This document shows positions 11,721 to 24,717 of a stretch of DNA of 64,000 nt, in pieces. Origin of the DNA: Hygrophila difformis (Eukaryota > Streptophyta > Magnoliopsida > Lamiales > Acanthaceae); the NCBI GenBank assembly GCA_030278955.1, contig JAOANR010000003.1:30023227-30087226 (forward strand). Reading direction: 5' to 3'. How positions within the stretch are numbered: the first letter of the stretch is position 1; each line of letters starts with the position of its first letter. Under the pieces are notes generated by a model that searched no databases, was not told the DNA's origin, and worked only from the letters and a program-made list of their open reading frames with translations. A program made the translations under genes and the position numbers.

Positions 11721-12047
11721 ATGGCTAACCAAGACATGATGAACTTAATGGTCAAAATGATGAACGCTCACTTTGATTACCAACAAACCATACAACAAAT
11801 GGAACATCGTATGGCCCAATTGGAGGCAAATCTGCACCATATGGGAAGCTTAAGAGAGGCGGACCACCACCGCATAAACCAGCTCGAAGACCAAATCCAA
11901 AACCTCACTACACAAAATCTATGTTTAAAGGAGCTTGTTGATGCTCATGGGGATGACTTGAACCACATTTTCGATGACCTACTACCGTCAAGCCCGGTGG
12001 AGGAAGATCCGGAGGAGGATCCCACCACTGTGCCGGAGGACGCCTAG
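11721..12047 (+). CDS. Leader-encoded coiled-coil protein of LTR element
   Basis: An ATG-initiated ORF of 108 codons lies between the primer site and gag, 452 nt after the primer site and 301 nt before the gag ATG. The protein starts MANQDMMNLMVKMM, has heptad-like leucine/isoleucine/methionine spacing over about residues 8-80 (QQMEHRMAQLEANL, INQLEDQIQNLT), and ends in an acidic, proline-rich tail (EEDPEEDPTTVPEDA). No enzymatic motif is seen. I do not recognise a family. Its position parallels a second coiled-coil ORF (35373-35729, minus) in another LTR element. It could be an accessory Gag-interacting or RNA-binding factor, but that is inference. Codon structure is intact, with no frameshift. 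Confidence 0.65.
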   Translation: MANQDMMNLMVKMMNAHFDYQQTIQQMEHRMAQLEANLHHMGSLREADHHRINQLEDQIQNLTTQNLCLKELVDAHGDDLNHIFDDLLPSSPVEEDPEEDPTTVPEDA

Positions 12048-12104
12048 AAACGATAGAAGGATCCTATTTTGGTATATCCTATCACTTGTAAAAAAAAAAA
12101 TAAA

Positions 12105-12109
12105 AAAAA

Positions 12110-12140
<31 letters not shown>

Positions 12141-12142
12141 AT
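12105..12142. repeat. (AATA)n microsatellite in retroelement leader
   Basis: Uninterrupted AATA repeats between the leader ORF and gag. A poly(A) run follows at about 12172-12186. Confidence 0.9.
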
Positions 12143-12348
12143 CAAGTTTTTGTTTGAACACTCTCTATTCCAAAAAAAAAAAAAAATTATGATTGAATTC
12201 CCAAACAACAAATCCATCTCAAACGCACGGCTCATTTAACCTTGAAACCCAAGACCCTGAAACCCTAGACCCTGGGGTTTCGATAATCATTGTATAAACC
12301 CTTTATTATATTTTCCTTAAAATCTAAATCACTTGTTCTTGTAACAGA

Positions 12349-15300
12349 ATGGCACCGAGAGGGAGACCGCGCGTCCAACCCATTCCTCCCAATACCAACG
12401 AAATACCTAGGCAACCTGACATGCCGATACCAAACGTGGGTGTACACGCTCAGGAAGAGCCAGCAGGCCCTATACCAGACAACATAGGTAATCGCCTGCG
12501 CACTCTAGAAGAGGTTCTCATTGCGATAGGGAACGCGCAGGTGAACCAAGGCCAAGCGGCTGCGGCACCTCCACCACAAGCTCGCATTAATTACCTAGCC
12601 ATGGTGAACCCATACCAACCGCCGCACTATGCAGGCGAGGAAGACCCTGCAAAACTAGAGGAGTGGATTAGGACCTTCGACAAGTTGTTAAGCGCAGTTA
12701 AGTGCCCAGAAGGGGAAAAGGTGCATGTGGCCTCATACTACTTGGGAGGTGAAGCAGACGACTGGTGGCAAGCCACCCAGGGAAAGATACAAGAGGAAGA
12801 TGTGCCCTATTCATGGACTGAAATGATGGAACTGCTCAGGGACCGATTTTACCCCCTGAGTACGAAGGCGGCCATGTACGAGGAGTTTTTGGCACTGAAA
12901 CAAGGCGGGCAGACTGTACAAGAGTATTACACTCGATTCAAGGAGTTGGTGCGCTTTGCACCAAGACTAGTACCGACAGACGTAGAGAAGGCACAAAAAT
13001 TCGAGATGGGATTGAACTTGTCCATACGGGAAGTGATCACTGGTGTCCATTACCCGGACCTGCAAGCAGTGTATGATCGTGCAGTTGCTGTTGCGAGGGT
13101 GCAACAACTGAAGAGGAGGATGAGTGGAGAGTCCAGCCGGGGACCTCAGGGGCAAGATAAGAGGAACAGGGATAACCGCACCGGTAACAATTCTGGAGGA
13201 AACAACTTTCGGGTAGGCCTGAACAGACCCCCTCAGAACAACAATAGGGGAAATGGTGGGAGAACATTTTTCCAGGGTAACCCTGTGCCACCATGCCCAA
13301 GATGTGGGAAACCTCACTTGATTAGGGGATGCCCCCAACAGGGCACATGCTTCAGGTGTGGTCGATTTGGTCATCGGGCGAATGAGTGCCGGACTCGAAT
13401 TGAAAACATCACCAAGCGAGAGGACTTGATTATGGGGCCAGCACAGCCTCGTAACCAAAATGGACGGAATGGTAACTATCAAGGGTACAGACCCCCTCAG
13501 AACCAGAATCAACGCCCTCCACAGAATCCAAATCAGCAACAGAATCAGAACCCGAACCGGGATCAGCCGGGCAACCAAGGACGGCCCATGGGGAGATTGA
13601 ATGTTATCAACCAAGCAGATGTGCCTATGCAGGGTGACGTGATGGCAGGTACATTCCATGTTTTAAGTACACCCCTTAAAGTTCTGTTTGACTCAGGAGC
13701 TAGTTGTTCGATTATATCATCAAGAGTCTTATCTGAACTAGATCTACCTAAGTGCGAACTGATTAACTTAGAAATTCAACTACCATCAGGAGAGGTAGTA
13801 CCATGCTCTAAACGTTATAACGGGATTCCGATAGTTATCAAGAACATAGAATTTTTCGCAAACTTGGTAGAATTTAATTTAAGGGACTTCGACGTTATAC
13901 TGGGAATGGATTGGTTGACCCGGTATAAAGCGGTAATAGAATGTCAAAATCAGAAGATCACCTTGTCGAAAGGTAGGGGAAAGAGAGTCATCTTTTACTC
14001 TCAACCCCCTAAGAGGAGCAACAAGGTTGTTAACGCTCTCAAGCTTCGTAGCTTAATGCATAAGGGATACGCGTTGTATGCATGCTACGTTCACAACCTG
14101 GAGGCGGAAGAGAGCAAGGTTGACGAGATCCCAGTGGTGAGAGAATACCCGGACGTATTTCCTGAAGACATCCCTGGCATGCCACCTGAGAGAGATCTTG
14201 AATTCACCATAGATCTCATTCCGGGAACGGAACCTGTCTCGAAGGCCCCTTACCGTATGGCACCACTGGAAATGAAGGAGTTAAAGGAACAACTCGAAGA
14301 GTTGTTGGAGAAAGGATACATAAGACCAAGTACGTCCCCGTGGGGAGCACCGGTCTTATTTGTTAAAAAGAAGGACGGAGGACTACGCCTTTGCATCGAT
14401 TACAGAGGACTCAATCAAGTGACCATCAAAAACAAGTATCCATTACCAAGGATTGAGGACTTATTTGATCAATTGAAGGGGGCGTCGGTGTTCTCAAAGA
14501 TCGACTTGCGATCCGGTTATCACCAGCTGAGGATTGCGGAGAAGGATATCCCGAAGACGGCATTCCGAACTCGTTACGGACACTACGAGTTCACAGTATT
14601 ATCCTTTGGGTTAACAAATGCACCTGCAATGTTCATGAACCTCATGAACGATGTATTTAGAGAATTGTTAGATCAAAGCGTCGTGGTGTTCATCGACGAC
14701 ATCCTGATCTACTCGAGAAGCGAGGAGGAGCATTCCCAACATTTGCACCAAGTGTTAGGGATTTTGCGCAAGAACCAACTCTATGGCAAACTATCCAAAT
14801 GCGACTTTTGGTTGAAGGAAGTAGCATTCCTTGGGCACATAGTATCCGCCACTGGAGTTTCAGTGGATCAGGCAAAAATTTCGGCGGTGACGGAATGGGT
14901 ATCGCCGACGAGTCCAACTGAAATACGGAGCTTCCTTGGGCTAGCTGGTTATTATAGGCGATTTGTGAAGGACTTCTCAAAAATCGCACGCCCGTTGACC
15001 CAGCTGTTGAAGAAAGGGGTAAAATATGACTGGACCAGTGAGTGTGAGTCCGCGTTTCAAGAACTGAAAAAGCGACTCACCAGTACACCCGTACTAGCAC
15101 TACCATCAGAGAATGGTGACTTCGAGGTTTACAGTGATGCTTCAAAGGAAGGTCTAGGATGTGTTTTGATGCAAGACTCGAGAGTCATTGCATATGCTTC
15201 GCGCCAATTGAAACCTCATGAAGCGAACTACCCAACGCACGACTTGGAGTTGGCGGCAGTCGTGTTCGCTCTGAAAATATGGAGACACTACCTTTATGGG

Positions 15301-16490
15301 AGAAAGTGTCGGATGTTCACAGACCACAAAAGCCTCAAATACATATTCACTCAAAAAGAGCTAAATCTGAGACAACGGAGATGGTTGGAACTAATCAAGG
15401 ACTATGATCTCGAAATTTCTTACCACGAAGGGAAGGCCAACGTAGTAGCCGATGCCTTAAGCCGGAAGACCCAACATGTGGCGATTCGTTGGTGATTCCG
15501 CCGGCATTATATATGGACTTGGCAAGATTGAGCTTAGAACTAGTGCATTCGGGCACTGTAAATGAAATGGTCAACGCCATGGTAGTCGAATCAACATATT
15601 TGACGAGATCAAACTCGCCCAACCGGGCGACGCAAAGTTGGAAAGGATTAAGGAGAACATTGCCAACGGGAAGGCAATAGGATTTGCTATCCATGAGGAC
15701 GGAAGCATTCGTTTCAAGGGAAGATGGTGTGTACCACAAAAATGCGTGGAGATAAAACAAAGATTGATGGAAGAAGGGCATAAACACACTTACTCGGTCA
15801 CCCTGGAGGCGACAAATTATATAAGGATTTGAGGAAGATTTACTGGTGGCCGAGGATGAAGAATGACAGTGGCAGAATTTGTAGCGAGATGCCTCAACGT
15901 GCCAAAAGGTCAAAGCCGTGCGACAGAAACCCTTAGGATTGATGCAACCATTGGAAATCCCGAGTTGGAAGTGGGATAGTATCTCTATGGATTTCGTTTC
16001 GGGATTACCACGATCACCAAGAGGAATGAATAAGATATGGGTGATTGTCGATAGGCTAACGAAGACGGCCATTTTTATTCCAATGAAGGACACTTGGGAC
16101 CATGGACCAATTAGCAAGAGCGTATATTGACAATGTGGTACGAAGACACGGGTGGGTACCACATGACATTATCTCCGATAGAGACCAGTAGATTTGTCTC
16201 TCACTTTTGGACCAAGTTACAAGAAGCCCTCGGTACGCAGATTAAGATGAGCACCGCATTCCCACCCAATGACGGATGGACAAACTGAGGAGAACAATCC
16301 AAACGTTGGAAGACCATGCTGAGAGCTTGCGTTCCTAGAAGTTTAAGGGTAGTGGGAAAATCATTTACCCCTAATTGAATTTTCCTACAACAATAGCTAC
16401 CAATGCTAGCATCGGCATGGCACCATTCGAGGCATTGTATGGTCGAAGGTGCCGAAGTCCGTTGAGTTGGGAAGGGAATGATAAGACAGT
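12349..16490 (+). CDS. Tekay-like gag-pol polyprotein, frameshifted at its 3' end and cut by the gap
   Basis: Starts [11 protein letters not shown] at 12349 and is open to a stop at 15493-15495 (1048 codons). In order: capsid-type gag (about residues 90-250), two zinc knuckles ([13 protein letters not shown], then [14 protein letters not shown]), aspartic protease LFDSGAS (about 447), reverse transcriptase with FIDD (about 781), RNase H starting VYSDASKEG (about 926). It serves packaging and reverse transcription in cytoplasmic particles. A one-base shift near 15479 ends the frame just before integrase. Integrase pieces continue in changing frames: the GRWCVPQKC region, a core around [13 protein letters not shown], and the [14 protein letters not shown] region just before the Ns. 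Several further shifts lie between about 15825 and 16360. Because they cluster next to the gap they may be sequencing errors. Chromodomain and 3' LTR are missing. Confidence 0.9.
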
Positions 16491-16990
16491 NNNNNNNNNN
16501 NNNNNNNNNNNNNNNNNNNNNNNNNNNNNNNNNNNNNNNNNNNNNNNNNNNNNNNNNNNNNNNNNNNNNNNNNNNNNNNNNNNNNNNNNNNNNNNNNNNN
16601 NNNNNNNNNNNNNNNNNNNNNNNNNNNNNNNNNNNNNNNNNNNNNNNNNNNNNNNNNNNNNNNNNNNNNNNNNNNNNNNNNNNNNNNNNNNNNNNNNNNN
16701 NNNNNNNNNNNNNNNNNNNNNNNNNNNNNNNNNNNNNNNNNNNNNNNNNNNNNNNNNNNNNNNNNNNNNNNNNNNNNNNNNNNNNNNNNNNNNNNNNNNN
16801 NNNNNNNNNNNNNNNNNNNNNNNNNNNNNNNNNNNNNNNNNNNNNNNNNNNNNNNNNNNNNNNNNNNNNNNNNNNNNNNNNNNNNNNNNNNNNNNNNNNN
16901 NNNNNNNNNNNNNNNNNNNNNNNNNNNNNNNNNNNNNNNNNNNNNNNNNNNNNNNNNNNNNNNNNNNNNNNNNNNNNNNNNNNNNNNNNN
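16491..16990. other. Assembly gap (500 N)
   Basis: Exactly 500 N, a nominal size. It separates the truncated Tekay integrase from the 3' part of the Athila 5' LTR, so real sequence is missing here. Confidence 0.98.
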
Positions 16991-18128
16991 GTGACATGGA
17001 GGAATGATAGGAGTACTTGGCATGTCAACTAATGATATGTTAGGTGTTGCTTATCCACCACAGATGAATGATACGCCTTAGCATGCCATGTGAGGGCAGT
17101 TGTGAGTCTGTGGTATCTTAGAAATGTTGTCTTAAGAGCATGTAAATTCTTACCGTAAGTACCTGTCTGTTAAAGGGAACATGGTGTAGAAAGCATGAGA
17201 GTTAGCTAACTAGAGGATTATCCCAAGCTAAGATCTGTGTATAAAAAATGGGAAGTTTAATTGTGTTTCATCTGAATCTTGTCCAATCCTTATTATTTCC
17301 TCCCGTGTCCCTTCTGTCATATTTTAAATCTGCTTTCTAGATAGTGTAGCATAATTTTATATCGCTTTCGTAGAGTAAATTTAATTGCTTTCCTCGATCT
17401 AGTCTACCATGCTTTGTAGAATAACTTTTACTGTTTTCATGATCTAGTTTAATTTATGTCAAGTAGTTGTTAGAAACCCTTGCAAAACTTGAAACGAGTA
17501 ACCGAGTGGAAAATTCTTAGTAAACGACGTGGGCCCTGCTTCCATCGCACATCCTCCAGTGAACGATCCAGGTACTTACTATAAATTACTGCAATTTTTT
17601 ACTCCGTGCGCTTTCGGAGCACAGTTTCGTGACACAAGTAAATAAAAAGACAACATTTTAGAAATACTCATGTAGTGGGAAGATGTTCAAAAGTTTCATG
17701 GCAGGTATCTTCTTGACATGAAATTAAGAGAAGCATCATGGTGCAGATACCAGGACTTTCAGGGGTGACAGACTGAAGATCAATCCCGGTTGCACCGTGA
17801 TATTTGTCAAAGTTTCATGGCGGGAAGGACCACAGCACCGTTTGAAATCAAAAGCACCCCACATGAGTAATAAAAAGGGGAATCATAACATATCCTTAAA
17901 CCCCCTCCCTACATCATAACTCCTTTCATTTAATAAATCCGCACCTGATATTTCAGAAAATTACTCGTGTTAATGAAACTCGTCAAAAGTTTCATGGCGC
18001 CGTTGCCGGGGAAATGCAGACAGTTGTAATAAATAATACTTTATTAAGTATTGAACAATGGTGTCTGGTAAGATTGAATTATTTACCCCGGCTGCACCAT
18101 GAAGCTCGAAGCGGGTGCAAAAGTTTCA
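16991..18128 (+). mobile_element. Athila-like element, 3' part of the 5' LTR
   Basis: This 1138-bp stretch matches 33033-34170 almost base for base and ends AAAAGTTTCA directly before a tRNA-Asp-type primer site. The start of the LTR is lost in the gap. The two copies differ by about six substitutions and about a dozen one-base indels, mostly in homopolymers (counted by eye). The LTR tail contains four spaced copies of AAGTTTCATGGC (near 17690, 17815, 17987 and 18121; the last one spans the LTR/primer-site junction). Confidence 0.85.
17995..18012 (+). other. Fossil primer site inside the Athila LTR
   Basis: TGGCGCCGTTGCCGGGGA preceded by AAAAGTTTCA, 134 bp upstream of the functional-looking copy. 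It is also present inside the 3' LTR at 34037-34054, so it is part of the LTR. Confidence 0.85.
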
Positions 18129-18146
18129 TGGCGCCGTTGCCGGGGA
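18129..18146 (+). other. Primer binding site, tRNA-Asp type
   Basis: TGGCGCCGTTGCCGGGGA directly after the LTR end. This is the known primer-site type of the Athila clade, complementary to the 3' end of tRNA-Asp. Confidence 0.9.
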
Positions 18147-18275
18147 GGATGCAGCGCCGTTTACTAGGAGAATTACATTCCTGATTTACTCATAGATAGT
18201 CTTTGTATATATTCGTGAACCGTTACTAACCTGGGGGTTGTACAGGTACTGTCAAAAGCTTGATACCAACTGCTT

Positions 18276-21200
18276 ATGCAACGGAGAAGGAACACATTGC
18301 CGGAGCTACCGTTCGATCTAGAAATAGAAAGGGACCGCTCGCCAACTGAGGGCAGAAGCCAGAAGACGGAAAGAGCAGGAGCGTCGGACCCGCACTTCAC
18401 CTGAAACATCGAGCAGCGATCTATCAGATATGGCAGAAAACCAAAACATTCCCCCGATCTTACCCATAGACCAACCACCAAATAACCCTGGTAATGGAGC
18501 TGACGGAGGAGTGGTAGAGCATCCTAATCGTGCCAACGAAGAGGAGAATCTACCAAATCCTAATCAGCAACAATACCAGCAATTCCACCAACAACCACCA
18601 CCACCCGTAAACCAATTCCACCAAAACCAAAACATACCAAACCAACAATACCAAAATCAAGCTTTCAATCCAGATCAGTTTCAGAACAACCCACAAGATC
18701 CACATAACTTCCAGCAATTTCCAAATTATCACCAACAGTACCAGAACCAAGCTGAACAAGGAAATCAACAACAGCAGCAAGCAGCAGCAGACTTCATGCA
18801 ACCAATAGTAGAGCCCTATCTGGATGGACCTGGGAGAGCACACTTTCCTGCACGCAATTTCGAGCTCAAACCGGCACTCATTAATTTGGTGCAAAACAAT
18901 CAGTTCTGCGGTGCAAATCATGAGGACCCTCATGATCACCTCCAGACCTTCCTGGAGCTCTGCGACACAATCAAAAATCAGGGAGTCTCTCCTGATGCTA
19001 TAAGACTAATGTTGTTCCCATTTTCTTTGTATAGTGGTGCCAGGGACTGGTATAAGTCATTGCCTATCAATCTGAGGAGCACTTGGGCAGACTTGGTGAG
19101 GAGCTTTTTGCTGAAATATTTTCCGGAATCAAAGATTGAGGAAGGACGAGCGAAGATTGGAGATTTTAAAATGAAGCCAGACGAATCATTATATGATGCA
19201 AAGGAAAGATTCTTGGGCCTCATCAGGCGATGCCCCCAACACGGGTACGCACCATGGGAGCAATTGAGGAAATTCTACGGAGGACTCACCCATCCATGGA
19301 GAACAATGTTAGACGCGGCTGGCGGACGACATTTACTCCACTTGCCTATGGACCAAGCTTGGGAGAAGATTGAGACAATGTCTGTCAACAGATCCATCCT
19401 AAACACAGATGATAGGAAGGAGGATCCTCCCAGAAAAGTCTTTGCTGTAAGTGAAGGGAAAACAGATTTTGAAAAATTGCAAGAACAGGTAGCTGCGATA
19501 CAGCTGAGTCAGGATAAGGGGAAGGGAACGGACGCTTCCCAGGCAGGAACCTCATCAGACCAAGTTCAAACACAGCAATCGGCAGTTGTCTGTGGACTTT
19601 GTCAGGGACCTCACCCAACTGACACATGCCAACAGAGAGCTACCGAAAGCTGTAATTATGCCGGGAACTACCAAAATCGCCATCCCAACATCTCTTATTC
19701 CAACAACAATGCACTTAACGCGCATTTGTTGCAGCCAAACCAGCCCAACCAGTTCCAAAACCCACAGCAAAACTTCAGACCTCAGAACCAAGGATTCGTC
19801 CAGCAAAGAGTGCAGAACTTTCAAAATCAGAATCAGAATTTCCAACCTCAAATTCAACAGAGGCCTAATCAGAATCAAGGCCAGAACTTCCAGAATTTCC
19901 AATCCCAACCTGATCAGAATCAGCAATATAACCAAAGGCCACCATCTCGTTTGGAGAACCTGATGACTGAGTTTATAGCCAACCAGAAGGATATAAATCA
20001 ACAACTGCAGTCATCAATTAAGAATGTGGAGACGCAAGTCACCCAATTGGCCAAGGAACTACAGAACAGGGGGAAAGGAACACTTCCAAGCAGTACTGAA
20101 GCTAACCCGCAGTGTAAAGCAATCACATTGCGGGGAGGCAAGACTCTAAAAGGAATTCTTGGACATGGAAAAGAGACGGCCGAGGAGGAAAAGGATCTAG
20201 TGGAGGGTGAAACAGAAAGTGAAAGGATTGAAGGAGGAGATGGTATTGGACTGGTCGAGGACAAATCAGAAACAGCTATTCCGCAAGCTGAAGCTGCAAA
20301 GGGAGCTGAAAAGGGTAGGGTTGAAGGTACAACTTCCTTCTCTTTACCACCAAAAACAAACAATAATAAGTACAATGCAAGGGTGCCATACCCGGCACGT
20401 CTTAAAAATAAGGAACAAGATGAAAAATTTAAAAAGTTTTTAGAAAGACTGAAAGCTGTCGAGATCACTATTCCATTGGTCGAAATGATTTCAGAAATGC
20501 CTGTCTATGCTAAATTTCTTAAAGAAATGATTTCAGGGAGGAGAAAAGTTGAGCAGGAGGAAGTAGTGATTTTGAACAGCAGCTGCAGTGCCATTATCCA
20601 AAGAGTGCTACCGGAGAAGAAGGAAGATCCAGGATGTATTACATTGCCGATCCACATTGGGAAAACTAATGTTGGAAAAGGATTGTGCGATCTGGGATCG
20701 AGCATCAACGTCATGCCACTTGCCATGGTGAAACGTCTTCACTTGGGAACAATTGAACCGGTTACAATGAAGTTACAGCTGGCAGACCGATCAATTGCCC
20801 ATCCAATCGGAATCCTGAAGGACGTAATTGTCAAGACGGGAGGGACCCTCTTCTCCGTCGACTTCATTATTTTGGATATAGAGGAGGACTACGAGATGCC
20901 ATTGATCTTAGGCCGCCCCTTTCTCTCAACCGGTGGTGCACTTATAGACACCAGATCAAATCAAATCAAGCTCCGAGTCGGAGAAGAAGAATTGGATTTC
21001 GACATGGGAAAGCTGCAGAAGTTCCCGTCTGAGGGATCTTGTTCCATTTTTGATGTAATAGACAGTAGGAGTGAGGATGAGAGCATAGACTCTGTGGCTG
21101 ATGAGCCAAGCAAAGTTTCAAAACAGGTACTGAAGCCTGAAGGTGCGGAGCAACCAAGGAGCTGCAACGCTGTCCACTTCGAGGATCCTATCTCTGGGGA

Positions 21201-24200
21201 CCTTGAAGAATTCGATGGAGTTGAGTTCATCCCGGAGGAAGAGGAAAGCACTGCTGATGAGGAAGGGGATCCTGTACTGACACAGGATCCTGAAGGTAAA
21301 TCTGATCTCTCTCTCCCATCCATTTCTCGCAAATTACTGCCTTCCGTTGAATGCCCACCAGAGCTTGAACTTAAAATACTTCCGGATCATCTTAAGTACG
21401 TTTTTCTAGCTGAACATAAAAGATTACCGGTGATTGTGTCAGCCAAGCTGACACAAGAACAAGAAAAAGCTCTGGTAGACATTCTAAAGAAATATGTACA
21501 TGCAATCGGATGGACCATTTCTGACATAAAAGGAATAAGCCCCTCTGTTTGCATGCACAGAATTTTAATGGAAGAGGAGTACAAGCCCTCAAGGCAACCA
21601 GAAAGACGTCTGAACCCCCATATGCAGGAAGTGGTAAGGAAAGAAGTTATCAAGCTCTTAGATGCTGGTATCATCTATCCTATCTCTGATAGCAAATGGG
21701 TTAGCCCAGTGCAGGTCGTACCGAAACGTGGGGGGATCTGTGTAATGACTAATGAGCAAGGAGAAGAAGTGGCGACGCGTCCAGTGACCGGTTGGAGAGT
21801 TTGCATCGACTACCGGAAGCTCAATACCGCTACCAGGAAGGACCATTTCCCCTTGCCATTCATTGATCAGATGCTGGAGAGGTTGGCCGGAAGGGAGTAC
21901 TACTGCTTTTTGGATGGGTACTCTGGCTATAATCAGATTGTAATAGCTAGCGAGGATCACGACAAGACCACATTCACGTGCCCATATGGAACTTTTGCGT
22001 ACAGGCGCATGCCTTTTGGACTTTGTAATGCGCCTGCCACATTTCAACGATGCATGATGTCAATTTTCTCAGAATTTATCGAAAAATGCATTGAAGTTTT
22101 CATGGATGACTTCTCTGTGTATGGAGATACTTTTGATGAATGCTTGACTAATCTTGCACAAATTTTGGAAAGATGTGAGGACACCAACCTAGTTTTGAAC
22201 TGGGAGAAGTGCCATTTCATGGTCACCGAATGAATAGTGTTGGGTCACCGCATCTCGCGCGCAGGCATCGAAGTCGACAGAGCTAAGATCTCAGTCATCT
22301 CAAACCTACCATTGCCTAATTCAATAAAAGCAGTTAGGAGTTTCTTAGGGCATGCCGGTTTCTACCGGAGATTCATAAAAGACTTTTCTAAAATTGCCAA
22401 GCCGCTCACTAACTTGCTTTGTAAAGAAAATCCTTTTGTAATAAATGAAGCGTGTGTTCAAGCCTTTGACACGCTCAAAGGAATGTTGATTTCTGCTCCA
22501 ATAGTGCAACCACCCGATTGGTCAATACCTTTCGAGGTAATGTGTGATGCAAGTGATCTCGCCGTGGGTGCAGTTCTTGGGCAACATAAGGAAGGGAAGC
22601 ACTGCGTGATTCATTACGCAAGTCATGCCCTGAATGAGGCCCAAATTAACTACACCACCACGGAGAAGGAGATGTATGCTGTGGTTTTTGCGTTTGATAA
22701 ATTCAGACAATATCTCATTGGTACGAAAACCACAGTGTACACAGATCACTCTGCACTGAGATACTTGTTTAGCAAACAAGACGCCAAACCTCGATTAATC
22801 AGGTGGGTACTTTTGTTGCAAGAATTCAACATTATAATAAAAGATAGAAAAGGCAGAGACAATGGTGCTGCTGACCATTTGTCTCGACTAGAAAATGATA
22901 AAAATGAGCTAGCCGTAAATGAGAATTTTCCGGACGAGCAACTGTTCGCCTTGCATCTTCATGATCAAGCTTGTCCGTGGTTTTCCGATATTGCTAACTT
23001 TTTAGCGTGCGGAATAACCCCACCATTTCAAAGCAGAGGCCACAAAGCGAGGTTCAACCGAGATGTAGTTAACTACTTCTGGGAAGACCCTTACCTCTTC
23101 AAGCATTGTGCAGATTCGATTATTAGACGATGTGTAACTGAGCACGAGGCTTATCAAATCGCTAAGAAATGCCATGAATCAGAATATGGAGGTCACCATG
23201 GCCCCACTCGAACAGCTCATAAGGTGCTCGAGTGCGGTTTTTATTGGCCTACCATTTACGAGGATTGCAAAGCGTTTGTTAAAGCTTGCGACAGATGCCA
23301 AAGACTAGGGAATATCTCCAAGAGGGATGAGATGCCTCAACAAGGAATTCTCACGCTCGAGATTTTCGATGTATGGGGTATTGACTTCATGGGACCATTT
23401 CCGACATCTGATGGGAACCATTACATCTTGGTAGCTGTCGATTACGTTTCCAAGTGGGTTGAGGCTGTTGCACTGCCAACCAATGATGGCAACCAGGTCG
23501 TCAAATTTTTGAAAAATAACATTTTCAATAGATTTGGTGTACCCAGGGTGATCATATCAGATGGAGGAACCCATTTTGTTAATAAAGCATTTGCAAATCT
23601 TATGAACAAAAATGGGATTCTCCACAAGATCGGCACGCCTTACCATCCCCAAACCAGTGGTCAAGTCGAGGTCTCTAACCGCGAAATCAAACACATACTC
23701 GAGGCCACTGTGGGGACAACTCGCAAAGACTGGTCACGTAAGCTCAATGATGCTTTATGGGCATACCGCACTGCATTCAAAACTCCCATTGGGATGTCTC
23801 CATACAGACTCGTCTTCGGAAAGGCCTGTCATTTGCCCGTAGAACTAGAGCATAAGGCTTACTGGGCCGTACGAATGCTCAATTTTGACTCCCGAGTTGC
23901 CCAGAGTAAGCGCAAGTTGAACCTCAATGAAATTGAGGAAATACGTGCGCAAGCTTATGAGAGCTCGAGGATTTATAAAGAGCGGACCCAGAAGTTACAC
24001 GATCGTCGTATTAAATCTAAACTCTTCTATGTTGGCCAGAATGTCTTGTTATTTAATTCTAGGTTGAAGCTATTCCCCGGAAAGCTTAAATCCAGATGGG
24101 AAGGGCCATACGAAGTGATGCACGTGTTTGAAAGTGGAGCTGTCAGGATCCGAACTGACAAAAGAGAGCTGGTGGTGAATGGACACAGACTGAAGGAGTA

Positions 24201-24264
24201 TCTTGGGCAGTTAGACCCCGAAAAAGAAGCTCAAATGACAACAGAACCGGCTTATGTTCAATAA
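18276..24264 (+). CDS. Athila-like gag-pol polyprotein with one frameshift and one nonsense codon
   Basis: The main open frame runs from an ATG at 18430 to 22233, then in the same frame to 24264. A TGA at 22231-22233 interrupts it just after the RT (flanked by FMVTE and IVLGH), so it is a point change. Upstream, an ATG at 18276 opens a gag-like start ([19 protein letters not shown]) one base out of frame; a G run at 18331-18333 is the likely shift point. From 18430, in order: a Gln/Asn-rich N-terminus, capsid (about residues 135-300), a [13 protein letters not shown] knuckle, protease [12 protein letters not shown] (about 755), RT with FMDD (about 1224), RNase H starting [10 protein letters not shown], integrase with an HHCC finger (HESEYGGHH to CDRCQ) and acidic core residues in [17 protein letters not shown] and [10 protein letters not shown]. 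Clade call is from motif style and primer site. Confidence 0.9.
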
Positions 24265-24717
24265 ATATTATACATATATTTACTTACCTATTTATTACTT
24301 TCTTCACTTATTTTTTATTGGGACAGAGTATCCAAAAATCAATTGAACATTTAGAGTACTAAGACTCTAAATGTGAGGATGTTGATATTTGGAGAAAACC
24401 TAATACCTGTTCATAATTGTTTTGTAGGAATTCGAGGAACCAACAAAAAGAAAGATAAAGCTCCCGAAAACCAGGTTCCCGGTTGGGTTAATATTATATT
24501 TAATGAAAATTAACTCTGGAATTTAGAGAAATCTAAAATCCATAATAAATTCATAAAATAAAACTCTTAACCCAACCTAAATTATGCAAGCAATACGTTT
24601 TAGATTCTAATTCTGTGTATATATGTTTGCTATTGAGTTCATCTTGATGAACATAAATTTTTGAAAAATCTAAATTTTCCTAAGTCTTAAATGTGGTTTA
24701 CTTCTCATTTCAAGAAA
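24265..24717 (+). other. Athila post-pol region, no gene seen
   Basis: AT-rich. It contains AAATGTGAGGATGTTGAT at about 24369-24386, almost the same as the candidate 3' LTR junction at 29234-29251. No ORF of note. Confidence 0.5.

Noticed and set aside
12967..13659. 230-codon minus-strand ORF opposite gag
   Set aside because: Shadow of the gag frame, with no independent support.
16201..17032. Long ORFs across the N run
   Set aside because: They are open only because N codons contain no stops; they carry no information.
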